Below are positions 17,312 through 27,093 of a stretch of 64,000 bases of DNA, in pieces. Where the stretch lies: positions 1 through 64,000 of the forward strand of contig UQRM01000001.1 of the NCBI GenBank assembly GCA_900543485.1, written 5' to 3'. The DNA is from an uncultured Eubacterium sp. GTDB taxonomy: Bacteria > Bacillota > Clostridia > Peptostreptococcales > Anaerovoracaceae. Position numbers and translations under genes: made by a program. The notes below the pieces were generated by a model that was not told the origin of the DNA, made no database searches, and was given only the letters and a program-made list of their open reading frames with translations. Position 1 is the first letter of the stretch; each line of letters begins with the position of its first letter.

Positions 17312-18259
17312 CTACATGAACAGCAGCTCTATAAGATTTATGGAAACAGGCACTGTTACCAGCGACGCTACCGTACTGAGGAACAGGGTCTTGCTGGAAG
17401 GGCCCGGATCCTGGCCTTCCTGCTCCGACAGCATGGACGCTGTAGCCGCGACAGGAAAGCACGCTCCCAGGACAACGACAGCCTTTATCATCGGATCCAG
17501 TGGCAGGAAATACACTACCCCCACTGTTATCAGCGGCAGCAGTATCAGCTTGACCGCGCTGGCCTCTATTATCACCCGGCTCTTTATTATGTCTTTGAAA
17601 TCGTAACCGGCCAGACTGGAGCCGATGAATATCATAGCCATCGGCGTCGATATGTTCCCCAGATATACAAGATATTCGTCCACCGCCGCAGGGATGATGC
17701 CTCCCAGAAGGCTCAGCACGAAGCCTATGATGAGCGCCAGTATATTGGGGTTCACCATCAGCTTGAGGGCGGCCTTGAAAAACCTGCCCGGGGTCGCTTT
17801 TCGCTTGTCCGTGAAATTTCTCTTTATCAGCTTTATCCCATATGTAAATGTAAACAGATTCATCGCCGCGTTGTGAGCCAACATCAGCAGCAGGCCGAAA
17901 TCACCAAAGAATATCAGCGTCACCGGGAACCCCATGAACCCGTCGTTAGGCATTATCATAGCCAATTCCAGGACGTTGGATTCTTCCCGCGGGAATTTTC
18001 TCAGCCTGGCATACAGCCAGCACACAAGACCGTAAAGGATAAAACACACAAAACTCAGCACAAACGCTATGATAAAAGCTGTCAGCACCTTTCCCGTCGT
18101 CTCAAGGCTCCCTATATTGTGGACGATAAGACATGGATAGGCAAAATATACGATCAGCTTGTTTATGCTGTGGTTCATTTTGTCATCTATAAAATTTATC
18201 TTTCTTAAAAACCATCCCGTAAAAAGAATGGCGAAAAGCACGAAATACTGCCCGTACAT
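17312..18259 (-). CDS. AEC-family permease (auxin efflux carrier superfamily)
   Basis: The product of about 315 residues has about ten membrane segments in two halves and the sequence pattern of bacterial AEC transporters, including the AYPCLI segment in the first half and PNDGFMGFPV in the middle. Bacterial members export or import small organic acids such as malate, but the substrate cannot be read here. The ATG at 18259 has AGGAG 11 bases upstream; an in-frame ATG at 18307 has no site. It is a single gene convergent with the XRE pair. Confidence 0.85.
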   Translation of the reverse strand: MYGQYFVLFAILFTGWFLRKINFIDDKMNHSINKLIVYFAYPCLIVHNIGSLETTGKVLTAFIIAFVLSFVCFILYGLVCWLYARLRKFPREESNVLELAMIMPNDGFMGFPVTLIFFGDFGLLLMLAHNAAMNLFTFTYGIKLIKRNFTDKRKATPGRFFKAALKLMVNPNILALIIGFVLSLLGGIIPAAVDEYLVYLGNISTPMAMIFIGSSLAGYDFKDIIKSRVIIEASAVKLILLPLITVGVVYFLPLDPMIKAVVVLGACFPVAATASMLSEQEGQDPGPSSKTLFLSTVASLVTVPVSINLIELLFM

Positions 18260-18399
18260 TATGATCGTCGCTCCTGAAATGTATAGCTTCCCATTGGCCT
18301 GCGGCATCGAGCCGTCAAGTCATCTCGATACACATGCCGCCAGCCGATCCCGTTCCGACCTTCCGGATCGCCGTGAAACGGAGGTCGCTGCCGTGATCA

Positions 18400-19917
18400 T
18401 CAGCCGTAATACAAATTGTTGGTTATGTATTCCGGATCACTGGTTACATCTATGCCTAACGCCTTCAGCGTCGTCTCGTCCTTATCGCTGAGAATAGCAG
18501 TGCAGTGAGCCCTGCATCCTCTGAGGCAGACCAGCTTGGAAAGAGCTGCTTCCGCGGCCGGATTGGTAGCCGAAGAGATGGTCAGCGCCGTGAGTATCTC
18601 CTCACAGTTAAGGCTGGTCTTCTCCGACATCAGCACGTTGGTCTTAAGCTCCTGTATGCTCCTGAGTATATTAGGAGATATCAGATGTATCTCATCCGTT
18701 ATCCCGCTGAGATATTTTACAGAATTGAGGATGGCCGCAGCGGCGGCGACCATGCGTCTGGAGCTTCTTCCGGTGATTATGGTACCGTCTTCCATTTCCA
18801 TGGCCATCACTACGACATTGACATATCTTTCATCACAGTTCCTCTTCTTCTCAGCATACTCGCGGGCAGGAAGTACCACCTTCCTGTCCTCCGGAACGAG
18901 AGACAGCTCGTCCATCAGCAGCTTTATACGCTCCAATGTCTCGTACTCTATCCTTCCCTTCTTATAATCACACTGAGCTATCAGATGCCTTCTGATGATC
19001 TCCTGGCAGGCCGCTTCCCTGACAACATCATCATCGGTTATGCAAAATCCTACTCTGTTGACGCCCATATCGGTCGGCGATCTGTACTCGGACTCTTCGC
19101 CTGTTATCTTTTCTATTATCCTCTTCACAACAGGAAAAACTTCCAGATCTCTGTTGTAATTGACAGCCATCTCCCCATAAGCTTCCAAATGGAAAGAATC
19201 TATCATATTCACATCCCTCAGATCAGCCGTAGCCGCTTCGTACGCGATGTTCGCAGGATGCTTGAGCGGTATGTTCCAGATCGGGAACGTCTCGAATTTG
19301 GCATAGCGGACTTTCTTTCCCATCCTGTACTCATGGTAAAGCTGTGAGAGACATGTGGCCAGCTTCCCGCTGCCGCCGCCCGGCCCTGTCACCACTGCCA
19401 GCGGCTTGGACACCTCTATGTACGGATTGGCTCCATAACCCTCATCGCTGACGATGGTGTCCACGTCAGTAGGATAACCTTTGGTGAACCTGTGGCGATA
19501 CGTCCTGATACCTCTGTTCTCCAGCCTGTTGATGAACTTGTCCACCGCCGGAAAACCATCTTCATATCTGGTGACCACGACACTGTTGATCTCCAGGTCA
19601 TACTTCCTGAACGTATCGATAAGTCTCAGCACCTCCAGATCATAAGTTATACCGAAGTCCTGCCTCGTCTTGTTGGTGGTGATATCGCCGGAATAGATAC
19701 AGATGATGATCTCCACCTGGTCCTTCATCTTGTGAAGGAGCTTTATCTTGGCATTCTCATCAAAGCCGGGCAATACTCTCATGGCATGCTTATCCTGCAC
19801 CAGCTTCCCGCCGAACTCCAGATAAAGCCTCTGTCCCGCGCCTTCGCCTATCCTTTCCAGTATATACCTGGACTGTTCCTCGATATATTTTTCCGCGCTG
19901 AAACCTACTTGTGACAT
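18400..19917 (-). CDS. DUF1846 family protein
   Basis: This 505-residue cytosolic protein matches the DUF1846 family, which is common in Firmicutes and has no settled function. A glycine-rich P-loop-like sequence, TGPGGGSGK, lies near residue 178, followed by [21 protein letters not shown]. That suggests nucleotide handling, but activity is unproven. It ends a run of hslO, a DUF1934 gene, a 30-residue peptide gene and this gene on the minus strand. Confidence 0.88.
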   Translation of the reverse strand: MSQVGFSAEKYIEEQSRYILERIGEGAGQRLYLEFGGKLVQDKHAMRVLPGFDENAKIKLLHKMKDQVEIIICIYSGDITTNKTRQDFGITYDLEVLRLIDTFRKYDLEINSVVVTRYEDGFPAVDKFINRLENRGIRTYRHRFTKGYPTDVDTIVSDEGYGANPYIEVSKPLAVVTGPGGGSGKLATCLSQLYHEYRMGKKVRYAKFETFPIWNIPLKHPANIAYEAATADLRDVNMIDSFHLEAYGEMAVNYNRDLEVFPVVKRIIEKITGEESEYRSPTDMGVNRVGFCITDDDVVREAACQEIIRRHLIAQCDYKKGRIEYETLERIKLLMDELSLVPEDRKVVLPAREYAEKKRNCDERYVNVVVMAMEMEDGTIITGRSSRRMVAAAAAILNSVKYLSGITDEIHLISPNILRSIQELKTNVLMSEKTSLNCEEILTALTISSATNPAAEAALSKLVCLRGCRAHCTAILSDKDETTLKALGIDVTSDPEYITNNLYYG

Positions 19918-19944
19918 TTCTTCCTCCCATTTTCCTCAGTTGCT

Positions 19945-20037
19945 CTACAGATACGCTATGGCACACGTTACCGTCGTCACTACCATAATGACTACTATGG
20001 CTAACGTTACCACTCTGATGGCCTTCTTGCTCATCAT
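19945..20037 (-). CDS. 30-residue single-span membrane peptide
   Basis: ATG 20037 follows GGGAGGAG by six bases, an excellent ribosome binding site. The peptide begins MMSKKAIRVV, then gives an unbroken Val/Ile/Thr/Ala hydrophobic stretch (about residues 9-29) and ends Tyr-Leu before TAG. It sits between the DUF1934 gene (16 bp away) and the DUF1846 gene (27 bp away) in the same orientation, so it is very likely translated. A positively charged start and one membrane span resemble small membrane-regulator peptides. No family is recognised. Confidence 0.75.
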   Translation of the reverse strand: MMSKKAIRVVTLAIVVIMVVTTVTCAIAYL

Positions 20038-20053
20038 AATTATCTCCTCCCAA

Positions 20054-20479
20054 CTACATCAACGTTATGTTCAGCCTGTTACGGCCTTCCAGCAGACCTT
20101 TGAGACTGATGCTGTAATCTATGTCTATATGTCCGTCGCCATGTTCCGATAAGGTGTTCTCCAGATCGTTGGTCAGCACCTCCATCTCTATGGCGCCAAA
20201 GGGCGTCTCATAAAACCCGGTATATCTCTTTCCTTTCTCGAAGCGTATCTCACTGCCCGCTCCCGCGCCTGCGCCAAACCGCTTCATCTGCACTTCACCA
20301 TCCTTCAGCTTGAGTCTGGTCTTGCACCCCGGCACGCCCGACAGCTCGCTTTCTTCGTATATCAGATATATAGCCTCACCTCGTTTATAGAGCTTGGCCT
20401 CCGTGACGAATTCCATGAAATCTTCGCCCGTTTCATCGTTAGCCTGCCGGCCCTTTATCCTTATCATTATCTCTTTCAT
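20054..20479 (-). CDS. DUF1934 (YwiB-like) beta-barrel protein
   Basis: The 141-residue product fits the DUF1934 family of small calycin-like beta-barrel proteins of unknown function. Visible features are the KGRQ start, a YLIYEESELSG strand pair and the TPFGAIEMEVLT motif. ATG 20479 was chosen because AGGAG lies five bases upstream; ATG 20497 would overlap hslO. It follows hslO directly. Confidence 0.85.
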   Translation of the reverse strand: MKEIMIRIKGRQANDETGEDFMEFVTEAKLYKRGEAIYLIYEESELSGVPGCKTRLKLKDGEVQMKRFGAGAGAGSEIRFEKGKRYTGFYETPFGAIEMEVLTNDLENTLSEHGDGHIDIDYSISLKGLLEGRNRLNITLM

Positions 20480-20493
20480 CCACTTCACTCCTA

Positions 20494-21408
20494 TCACATA
20501 TGGTTCAGGATCTCAGTCAGCTCCTGCCGGCTGAAATCATATTTTTTAAGACAGAAATGACATTGGAGCTCAGCTTTCCCGTCTTCCTCGATTATCTCCC
20601 TCATGTCCTCCTTGCCTATGGTAGCCAACGCCCTTGCCATCCTCTCGCGGCTGCAGTCGCACTCCCATCGGATCTCCCGTTCTTCCAGCGCCTGTAACCG
20701 GTATTTCTCAGGCATATCAGCGAATATCTCTTCCATCAGCCTGCGAACGATACCCGACTGGGAAAGTCCCGGAGTCTCTTCCATGACCCGACTTATGGAA
20801 GTCGTCAACGGCTCCATTTTTCCTATCATTTCCTCCAGCGCATCCACGGCGGCCTCTTCAGCCCCCGGAAGCATCTGTATTATCATACCGCCTGCGGCGC
20901 CTATGGAAAGGTCGCGCTCCACCTTTACTCCAAGGGCCACAGATGAATTCTGTTGTTCCGATATATAAAAATATGCTGTCAGATCGTCGGCTATCTCTCC
21001 GCTGACCAGAGCGATAGTCCCCATATAAGGTTCCTTCAGACCCAGATCCTTTATGACTGTCAGTTCTCCTTCTCCCAGCGCGCCTCCCACGTCCAGCTTG
21101 CCATTTTCCTTAAGAGGCAGATCCACGTAAGGATTCGCTATATACCCTTTGACCGTGCCGTCTCCATGGGCGGTCGCCAGTATTTGCCTTGCCTGTCCGT
21201 TACCTTTGAAATTGACTGTCAGTTTATCCTCATCACTCTTGAGCATTATACCCATCAGACCGGCGGCCGTCAGCACCCTGCCCAGCGCCGCCGACGCCAC
21301 GGGTGTCGTATCATGTATGGAAACGGCTTCCTGTACCAGATCTGTCGTCACCGTGACATACACTCTGTAGGAACCGCTCTTGTCTACTGCGATCATAGCC
21401 TTGCTCAT
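20494..21408 (-). CDS. hslO: Redox-regulated chaperone Hsp33
   Basis: Hsp33 is a holdase chaperone activated by oxidation of a C-terminal zinc centre. The 304-residue protein has the Hsp33 fold with PYVDLPLKENGKLDVG in the N-terminal domain and the four zinc cysteines as CDC (about 244-246) and CHFC (about 277-280). Length and cysteine spacing are normal. It is the first gene of the minus-strand run toward the DUF1846 gene and divergent from htrA. Confidence 0.95.
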   Translation of the reverse strand: MSKAMIAVDKSGSYRVYVTVTTDLVQEAVSIHDTTPVASAALGRVLTAAGLMGIMLKSDEDKLTVNFKGNGQARQILATAHGDGTVKGYIANPYVDLPLKENGKLDVGGALGEGELTVIKDLGLKEPYMGTIALVSGEIADDLTAYFYISEQQNSSVALGVKVERDLSIGAAGGMIIQMLPGAEEAAVDALEEMIGKMEPLTTSISRVMEETPGLSQSGIVRRLMEEIFADMPEKYRLQALEEREIRWECDCSRERMARALATIGKEDMREIIEEDGKAELQCHFCLKKYDFSRQELTEILNHM

Positions 21409-21594
21409 CCTCTGGGTTCTCCTTCTTATTTCAAATCAGCGCGGCTTTTACCACGCTATTTCGATTTTATCATATTATGTAGGAAATGTTTAATCTTTTC
21501 TACAGATATTCACATATTTTCAACACCAAAACCACATAATGAATCCGTATAGTTATATTAACAGAGAAACTACCCTGTAAAAGAGGTGAAATAT

Positions 21595-23148
21595 ATGAAA
21601 GATTACAGAGATAGCAATAATAACAGCTATGAAAACGAAACTACCAACTATGAACCAAACTTCATCATGAAAGATCCTGACCCGGAGACAACGACCGGCT
21701 CCACTGCGGAAAGCTCTGCCAGCGGACAGGAGACTTCGGCGGCCGGCCAACATGAGAGCACCGGGACTTACCAGCACGGACCGCATCATACAGGCAGCTT
21801 CAGAGATCCACGGGAAAATTTCAGGAGCCGCAGCACATACGGCAGCGCTGATGATACTGCCGATGCCAGTACTGCAGCCGCGGACAATACGGGCGGCTTC
21901 AGCGACAACGGCACAGCCTGTGATCCGCAGGCCGCCTCAGAGTACGACGCCATGAAAGGTGCCTCCGCTTCGTGGGACAACCATAATGGTCTGGGCAAGA
22001 TACATGGCAAAAAAAGGGGATCAAAACCCATATCTCTTACGAGAAGATCCCTGGCTTTGATAATAGCACTCTGCGTATTTCTGTCAGCAGGCTTTGGCAT
22101 AGGCGGCGCCGCGCTGGGCAATCACTTGTCTGACGGAGGATCTTCTTCCAGCAGTTCCGGCAGTGTCAGTGGCGCCGGGTATACCCTGGAAGACGCCACC
22201 GGCAGCGACCTTACAGTTCAGGAGATCACCGCCAAGGCAAAGCCAAGCGTAGTGGAGATCAAGACGGAAAGTGTCTCCTCCGATTCATGGATGCAGCAGT
22301 ACGTCACTGAGGGCGCGGGAAGTGGGGTTATAATAACAAACGACGGTTACATCGTGACCAATAATCACGTCATCGAAGGAGCCAACAAAATAATGGTGAC
22401 TACCGCTGACGAAAAAGAATACGAAGCGCAGCTCGTCGGTACTGATTCCATCACCGATGTAGCCGTCCTCAAAATAGATGCCAGCGACCTGACTCCTGCC
22501 ACATACGGCAACAGCGACCAGCTGGCGGTAGGCGACCTGGCGGTAGCCATAGGGAACCCTCTGGGTGAACTGGGAGGCACAGTCACCGCCGGGATAATAA
22601 GTGCCCTCGACAGGGAGATAGCCATAGATGGGAAGACCATGACATTGCTGCAAACTGACAGCTCCATAAATCCGGGCAACTCCGGCGGCGGGCTCTTCAA
22701 CGGGGATGGACAGCTGATCGGTATCGTCGTTGCCAAATCTTCAGGCTCCGACGTAGAAGGACTTGGATTCGCCATCCCTATCAACACAGCTGCCGACGCG
22801 GCTCAGCAGATAATGGATCAGGGCTATGTCAGCGGCCAGCCGTCCACCGGTATGTCATATACCGAATCCTCCGGCCAGAACAGCATCGACATGCTCTTCA
22901 ACAGCACCCAGAGCACGACCAGCGTCTACATCGCGTCAGTTGACGGAGAAAACGCCAAGGCTGCCGGATTCCAGGTGGGCGACAGAGTCTACGCTGTCGA
23001 CGATACGGAGATAACATCCTTCAACGATCTTTCCTCCATCGTGACAGCCCATGAGGTAGGCGACACTCTGACATACACCATAGTCAGGGACGGTCAGTCC
23101 ATGGATATCAGCTTCCAGCTGGAGGAAAGGACAGGGGAATCGAACTAG
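21595..23148 (+). CDS. htrA: HtrA/DegP-type membrane-anchored serine protease
   Basis: The 517-residue protein has a long polar, low-complexity cytoplasmic N-terminus (about 1-145), one membrane segment (about 148-170), an extracytoplasmic trypsin-like domain with His in NNHVIEG, Asp in TDVAVLKI and Ser in GNSGGGLF, and a C-terminal PDZ domain (about 415-510). It degrades or refolds damaged envelope proteins. ATG 21595 follows AGAGGTG; a GTG nine bases earlier is in frame. Being divergent from the chaperone gene hslO fits a stress role. A strong terminator follows. Confidence 0.94.
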   Translation: MKDYRDSNNNSYENETTNYEPNFIMKDPDPETTTGSTAESSASGQETSAAGQHESTGTYQHGPHHTGSFRDPRENFRSRSTYGSADDTADASTAAADNTGGFSDNGTACDPQAASEYDAMKGASASWDNHNGLGKIHGKKRGSKPISLTRRSLALIIALCVFLSAGFGIGGAALGNHLSDGGSSSSSSGSVSGAGYTLEDATGSDLTVQEITAKAKPSVVEIKTESVSSDSWMQQYVTEGAGSGVIITNDGYIVTNNHVIEGANKIMVTTADEKEYEAQLVGTDSITDVAVLKIDASDLTPATYGNSDQLAVGDLAVAIGNPLGELGGTVTAGIISALDREIAIDGKTMTLLQTDSSINPGNSGGGLFNGDGQLIGIVVAKSSGSDVEGLGFAIPINTAADAAQQIMDQGYVSGQPSTGMSYTESSGQNSIDMLFNSTQSTTSVYIASVDGENAKAAGFQVGDRVYAVDDTEITSFNDLSSIVTAHEVGDTLTYTIVRDGQSMDISFQLEERTGESN

Positions 23149-23212
23149 CTGTCCGGCGGTACCGATTCCGGAATAAAAACAATGCCGCGATACAGCGGCC
23201 TTATATAAATCC

Positions 23213-23258
23213 GGGGATGCCGCATCAGGTTTTTATCTGATGCGGCATCCCCCTTTTT
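23213..23258. terminator. Intrinsic terminator after htrA
   Basis: GGGGATGCCGCATCAG (23213-23228) pairs perfectly with CTGATGCGGCATCCCC (23237-23252) around an A+T-rich loop, followed by CTTTTT. It lies between htrA and the convergent pseudogene. Confidence 0.93.
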
Positions 23259-23280
23259 AATTGTTATATCCATCTTCACA

Positions 23281-24226
23281 TCACAATACGTCCACTTCTT
23301 CTTTAGTAAGTCCGGAAGCCTTCGATATGAATGCTGTTTCCGCACCCAACGCCTTCATGTTCCTGGCTATCTTCAACTGTTCCTCGATCCGGCCTTCGTT
23401 CAACCCATCTTCCAATCCACGGACATATCCATCCTCTTCTCTTATGGCTTCACACTCTTCTCTCGTCAACTCTATCCTTACCAAACTCACGATATCACCA
23501 CCGTTCCTCTCGAGAAACTCCGTCAGTATCCCTTTTCTCATACATTCCCTCACACTCTCCTCCACAGCTTTCTGCAGTCCCTTCTCCTGCTGCTTTTCCC
23601 TTATCATATGGATGAACATGCTGTATTCGTTGAGCGTCTTGCATCTCTTCAGGATATCTGCTCCTTTGTCGTAATTGACATTTATCACCTTTACTCTCGC
23701 TTCTAAGGATATTTTACCACATTTGGCTATGTATGCGTCGGAAAGTTTCAATTCCTGCATGATCGGCTGATCCTCCGCACCATTATACAACATGTACAAT
23801 TCAGGCGTGGGTATTTCTATCCGTCTTCTGCTGTATACCTTTTTTGTCAGACCTCTCCTCTCGTATTCTCTTGCCGCATAACTGAGCATCCTCAAAGGCA
23901 ACGTGCCTGGCGGCACTCCTTCGCTTTTAGCTACGCTGTCCTTTTTATCAACAAATCGCTGCTTCGCGGCTCTTTGGATAAAAAGGCATATTGGGATTCA
24001 CTGTGGCCTGATGCTCTATCATTACGATGAACCTGTTATCCATGATAAATGACAAGTCATTCTTGATATCACCGAAGAGAGCATCCTCCAGCGTCACTAT
24101 CTCTATCTCCGTATCTTTACTGTAGCTTCTTCCCGACAGCGCATTGTACAGTTCTATCAGCTTTTCCTTATCGTTAAACAGCTGTCTGAAAACGCCATCC
24201 TTATAGCTCCTCTTGATTTGCTGCAT
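23281..24226 (-). pseudogene. Disrupted PD-(D/E)XK nuclease-family transposase / Rpn-like protein
   Basis: Two reading frames (24226-23948 and 23916-23281) become one continuous gene of about 285 residues when an 88-bp stretch is removed: the protein would then read ..EHQATVNPNMP-LRMLSYAAREYE... This sequence is typical of PD-(D/E)XK nuclease-family transposases and Rpn recombination-promoting nucleases. The N-terminal part has KDGVFRQLFNDKEKLIELYNAL. The insertion of 81 bp plus a 7-bp target duplication shifts the frame by one and brings an early stop, so the gene is inactive as it stands. The 3' half is otherwise intact, so the break looks recent. Confidence 0.88.
23894..23988 (-). mobile_element. 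81-bp insertion flanked by 7-bp target duplication
   Basis: TGCCTTT occurs at 23982-23988 and again at 23894-23900; between them lie 81 bp foreign to the reading frame of the interrupted nuclease gene. Removing one duplicate plus the 81 bp restores the open frame exactly. The insert ends in a small perfect hairpin (GTGCC GCCA GGCAC) and contains an outward TTATC / GATAA pair. It has no coding capacity, so any mobility must be supplied in trans. Confidence 0.82.
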
Positions 24227-24395
24227 ATCGCTTCCCCTGTTGTCTTCCGCTTTTTACCTTTATTACAACTATTTACCATATTATATCTTTGTTTACAATT
24301 TTTGTCAATACGTTGGTTGCGGAATCTTCTGCTTCGGTTTCACAGGGGTAAACGAAATATCCTTAAAGACATATATCCATCCCGCCGACGGCCTT

Positions 24396-26510
24396 CTACT
24401 TTTCAGTGCATGTCTCGAATTTTTTCCGTATCCGGAGTATGTTCTGCCCGTCTCTGTATTCATAAAACATCTCATCCATGCTCTGTTTGACGATGAATAT
24501 CCCCACTCCTCCGGCCTCGCGATCTTCCGCAGGACTTGTCACATCGGGATCTGTCTTTGCTAACGGATCATATGGGATGCCCTGATCCCGGAACGTAAGC
24601 TCTACAACCCTTCGCTCGCCGTCTATGTCGATATCCACGGTCGCCTCTCCAGTCTCCTGCGGATAAGCATAATGGGCGATATTGCTGAACAGCTCATCTA
24701 TGGCGATATCCATCTGCATCTGTACTTTCCGGGGGACGCCGGCTGCCTGCATCTTCTCTTCCGCAAGCTCCGTCACCCTGGGAATGCTCTCATCTGCCGC
24801 CGGCAGCGTGATGGAAGCGCATATATCTTTTTCCGCGCTGTCTTCCGCGCCCTTGTAATGGAAACACATCATAGTGATATCGTCAAACTGCGGGCAGTCC
24901 TCTGTAAACTGTTCTATCTCTTTTTTCACAACGGCAAGAGTCTCCCGCGGAGATTCTTCCGCCGCCATATTCAGGGCCTCCAGCATCCGCGCCGTGCCAA
25001 ACAGCTCTTCTCCGGGACCCATAGCCTCAGGTACGCCGTCCGTATAGAGGAACAGACTGTCACCGGGCTCCAGGCATATCTCATATCCGTGCTGTCTGAT
25101 ATTTTCCATACCGGCCAGTACGAATCCATGCTTGTCCTTCAGCAGCTCGTACTCCCCGTTTCTCCTGCGGATCACGGGATATTCGTGCCCGGCGTTGGCG
25201 CAGTCCATCTCTCCTGTCGAGATCCGAAGTATACCGATCCAGACGGTAACAAACATGTCTGCGTGATTATTCTCACAGAGTTTGTCATTGACCGTCTCCA
25301 GGACTTCCCGCGCGGAAAGCTCGCTCTGCACGTAGTTTTTCAGAAGAGTCTTTGATATGACCATGAACAGGGCGGCAGGCACGCCTTTTCCGGACACATC
25401 GGCGATCACCATGGCAAGACGGTCTTCATCTATCATAAAGAAATCATAAAAATCGCCTCCCACTTCCTTGGCGGGAGTCATCGAAGCGTAAAGATCGAAT
25501 TCCTCCCGCTCCGGGAAAGGAGGGAAAATGCTGGGCAGCATATCCGTCTGGATCTTTGCCGCGATGTTCAGCTCTGCTCCTATCCGCTCCCGCTCCGCCG
25601 TCACCGCAGTCAGCTCACTGATATAGCGATTGATATCGATCTCCATCTGCCGTACACTTCCGGCCATCTGCTCTATCTCATCGCCTGTCGATATCTGCAG
25701 AAGCCTTTCCGAAACTTCAGTTTCATTATGGACAAACGCATCCGCCTCTTCCGTGACCAGCTGTATCGGCCTGATAACAGCACGTCTCAGATAGACGAGA
25801 AAGGCCGTGATCACAATGGCAGTCAGCAGAGCTCCCAGCAGGATCACATAGATCACGTATTCCGTACGCGCAGCCTCCAGCGTTTTCATCGCCAGTTCCA
25901 CTCCGATGATGGCCACAATTTCTCCTGCTGAGTTTTCGACAGGCACGATGGCCGATGTGTTATACCCGAAGTCGCTGTGAGAATAGAAATAATTATCGCT
26001 TCTGCTCCCGGTTTCATAGATGTACCTGGAGTCTTCCAGGAAGCTTTCGTTCATAGGGCTTTTATCACCCGGCTGGAACGGCTCCATATCATCGTCGGGA
26101 TTATCCGCGTCCACCAGATATGTCAGGGTACTGATCACTTTTCCCCTGCCGTCAGTCTGATCCGCGATATAGATATAATTCGCGCCCATCTGTTCACGCA
26201 CCATATCCAGAAGACTTCGGATCCTCTGATATTCTCCATCCTCCTGTATCTGTCGGCTGACCTGCGAAAGCTCATCATCGTCCGCGACTCTGATATCTGC
26301 CGCAGCTCCCTCTATCCAGTCCCCGTCAAGGGATTCTCTGACGGTGTATGCGATGTGATAGGCTTCGTCGTTATACATCTTTTCGATGACATCCGTATAT
26401 TTCACATATCCTACGACACAACCCGATGCAATGACAAAAAAGCCGAGTATCAAAAACCCGACTGTAAATTTAAGCGATAATCTCTTCTTATATCGGCGAG
26501 CCTCACTCAT
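24396..26510 (-). CDS. SpoIIE-type PP2C phosphatase with sensor, HAMP and C-terminal HATPase domain
   Basis: The 704-residue protein has a membrane segment (about 13-35), an extracytoplasmic sensor region (about 36-212), a second segment (about 213-237), HAMP (about 238-300), a SpoIIE/PPM phosphatase domain (about 315-515; VGGDFYDFF and DVSGKGVPAALFM), and a GHKL ATPase domain like RsbW (about 570-700). Phosphatase and kinase-like domains of this kind act on STAS anti-anti-sigma proteins, and a STAS gene heads the same operon. It overlaps the GNAT gene by 8 bp. Together they suggest a complete partner-switching relay inside the peptide operon, though the sigma factor it would free is uncertain. 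Confidence 0.9.
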   Translation of the reverse strand: MSEARRYKKRLSLKFTVGFLILGFFVIASGCVVGYVKYTDVIEKMYNDEAYHIAYTVRESLDGDWIEGAAADIRVADDDELSQVSRQIQEDGEYQRIRSLLDMVREQMGANYIYIADQTDGRGKVISTLTYLVDADNPDDDMEPFQPGDKSPMNESFLEDSRYIYETGSRSDNYFYSHSDFGYNTSAIVPVENSAGEIVAIIGVELAMKTLEAARTEYVIYVILLGALLTAIVITAFLVYLRRAVIRPIQLVTEEADAFVHNETEVSERLLQISTGDEIEQMAGSVRQMEIDINRYISELTAVTAERERIGAELNIAAKIQTDMLPSIFPPFPEREEFDLYASMTPAKEVGGDFYDFFMIDEDRLAMVIADVSGKGVPAALFMVISKTLLKNYVQSELSAREVLETVNDKLCENNHADMFVTVWIGILRISTGEMDCANAGHEYPVIRRRNGEYELLKDKHGFVLAGMENIRQHGYEICLEPGDSLFLYTDGVPEAMGPGEELFGTARMLEALNMAAEESPRETLAVVKKEIEQFTEDCPQFDDITMMCFHYKGAEDSAEKDICASITLPAADESIPRVTELAEEKMQAAGVPRKVQMQMDIAIDELFSNIAHYAYPQETGEATVDIDIDGERRVVELTFRDQGIPYDPLAKTDPDVTSPAEDREAGGVGIFIVKQSMDEMFYEYRDGQNILRIRKKFETCTEK

Positions 26511-27084
26511 CGTCGTTCCTCTCTTTCACATACACTGCTCCATCGCAGGCGCAGGGACGTTGATTGCATGCAGGGCATATGAGTTCCTCACAGGATGCCC
26601 ACGGACGCTTTCGTATGGTCAGAAGGTGATATCCGCATCTTTCCAGATGCTTCCTGGCCGGTATTTTTTCTCCCTGCACCCATGCCAGAGCCAATATCAG
26701 CTTTACCTTCTCCTCACGAAACAAAATCCCGGTAGCATGATCCAGCATTGCCGCAGAGAGTCCTTTTCGCCTTGCTTCGCTTTTCAGAGCCACGGACTGA
26801 GCCACACCTATCCTGGTATCTGCCGTCAGTCCTTCTATCCCTTCGGCAAAGGAGACCGAGCCCGCATCGTCCGCATAACAGTAAAATATCCCTTCGATCT
26901 TGTCACCTTCCAAAACAGTAAAAAAATAGCAGTTTTCCCTTCGGCATATCTCGTCGATTTGCCGTTCCGAATACAGCCCTTTTCCCAGAAAGCTGTCACA
27001 TATCTGCTTCGCGCCCCGCACCAGCTCCGCGAAGCGCGGGATCTCCGGTTTCAGCCGTACGACTTCATATCCTCCCAGTTCCAT
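26503..27084 (-). CDS. GNAT-family acetyltransferase with C-terminal cysteine-rich tail
   Basis: The 193-residue protein has a GNAT-like core (about 25-155), with a GVAQSVALKSEARRKGLSAA stretch where the acetyl-CoA loop would be. The last 35 residues hold four cysteines (C...CPAC...CAC) suggestive of a small zinc site. It lies between the ECF sigma gene (9 bp) and the SpoIIE-type gene (8-bp overlap). Its acceptor is unknown; it could modify the peptide product or a regulator, or confer self-protection. The GNAT call rests on pattern recognition and is moderate. Confidence 0.65.
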   Translation of the reverse strand: MELGGYEVVRLKPEIPRFAELVRGAKQICDSFLGKGLYSERQIDEICRRENCYFFTVLEGDKIEGIFYCYADDAGSVSFAEGIEGLTADTRIGVAQSVALKSEARRKGLSAAMLDHATGILFREEKVKLILALAWVQGEKIPARKHLERCGYHLLTIRKRPWASCEELICPACNQRPCACDGAVYVKERNDDE

Positions 27085-27093
27085 GTTCCCTCC

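Noticed and set aside
23281..24226. Programmed frameshift in the nuclease-family gene
   Set aside because: The break is an 88-bp insertion with a clear target duplication, not a slippery site.
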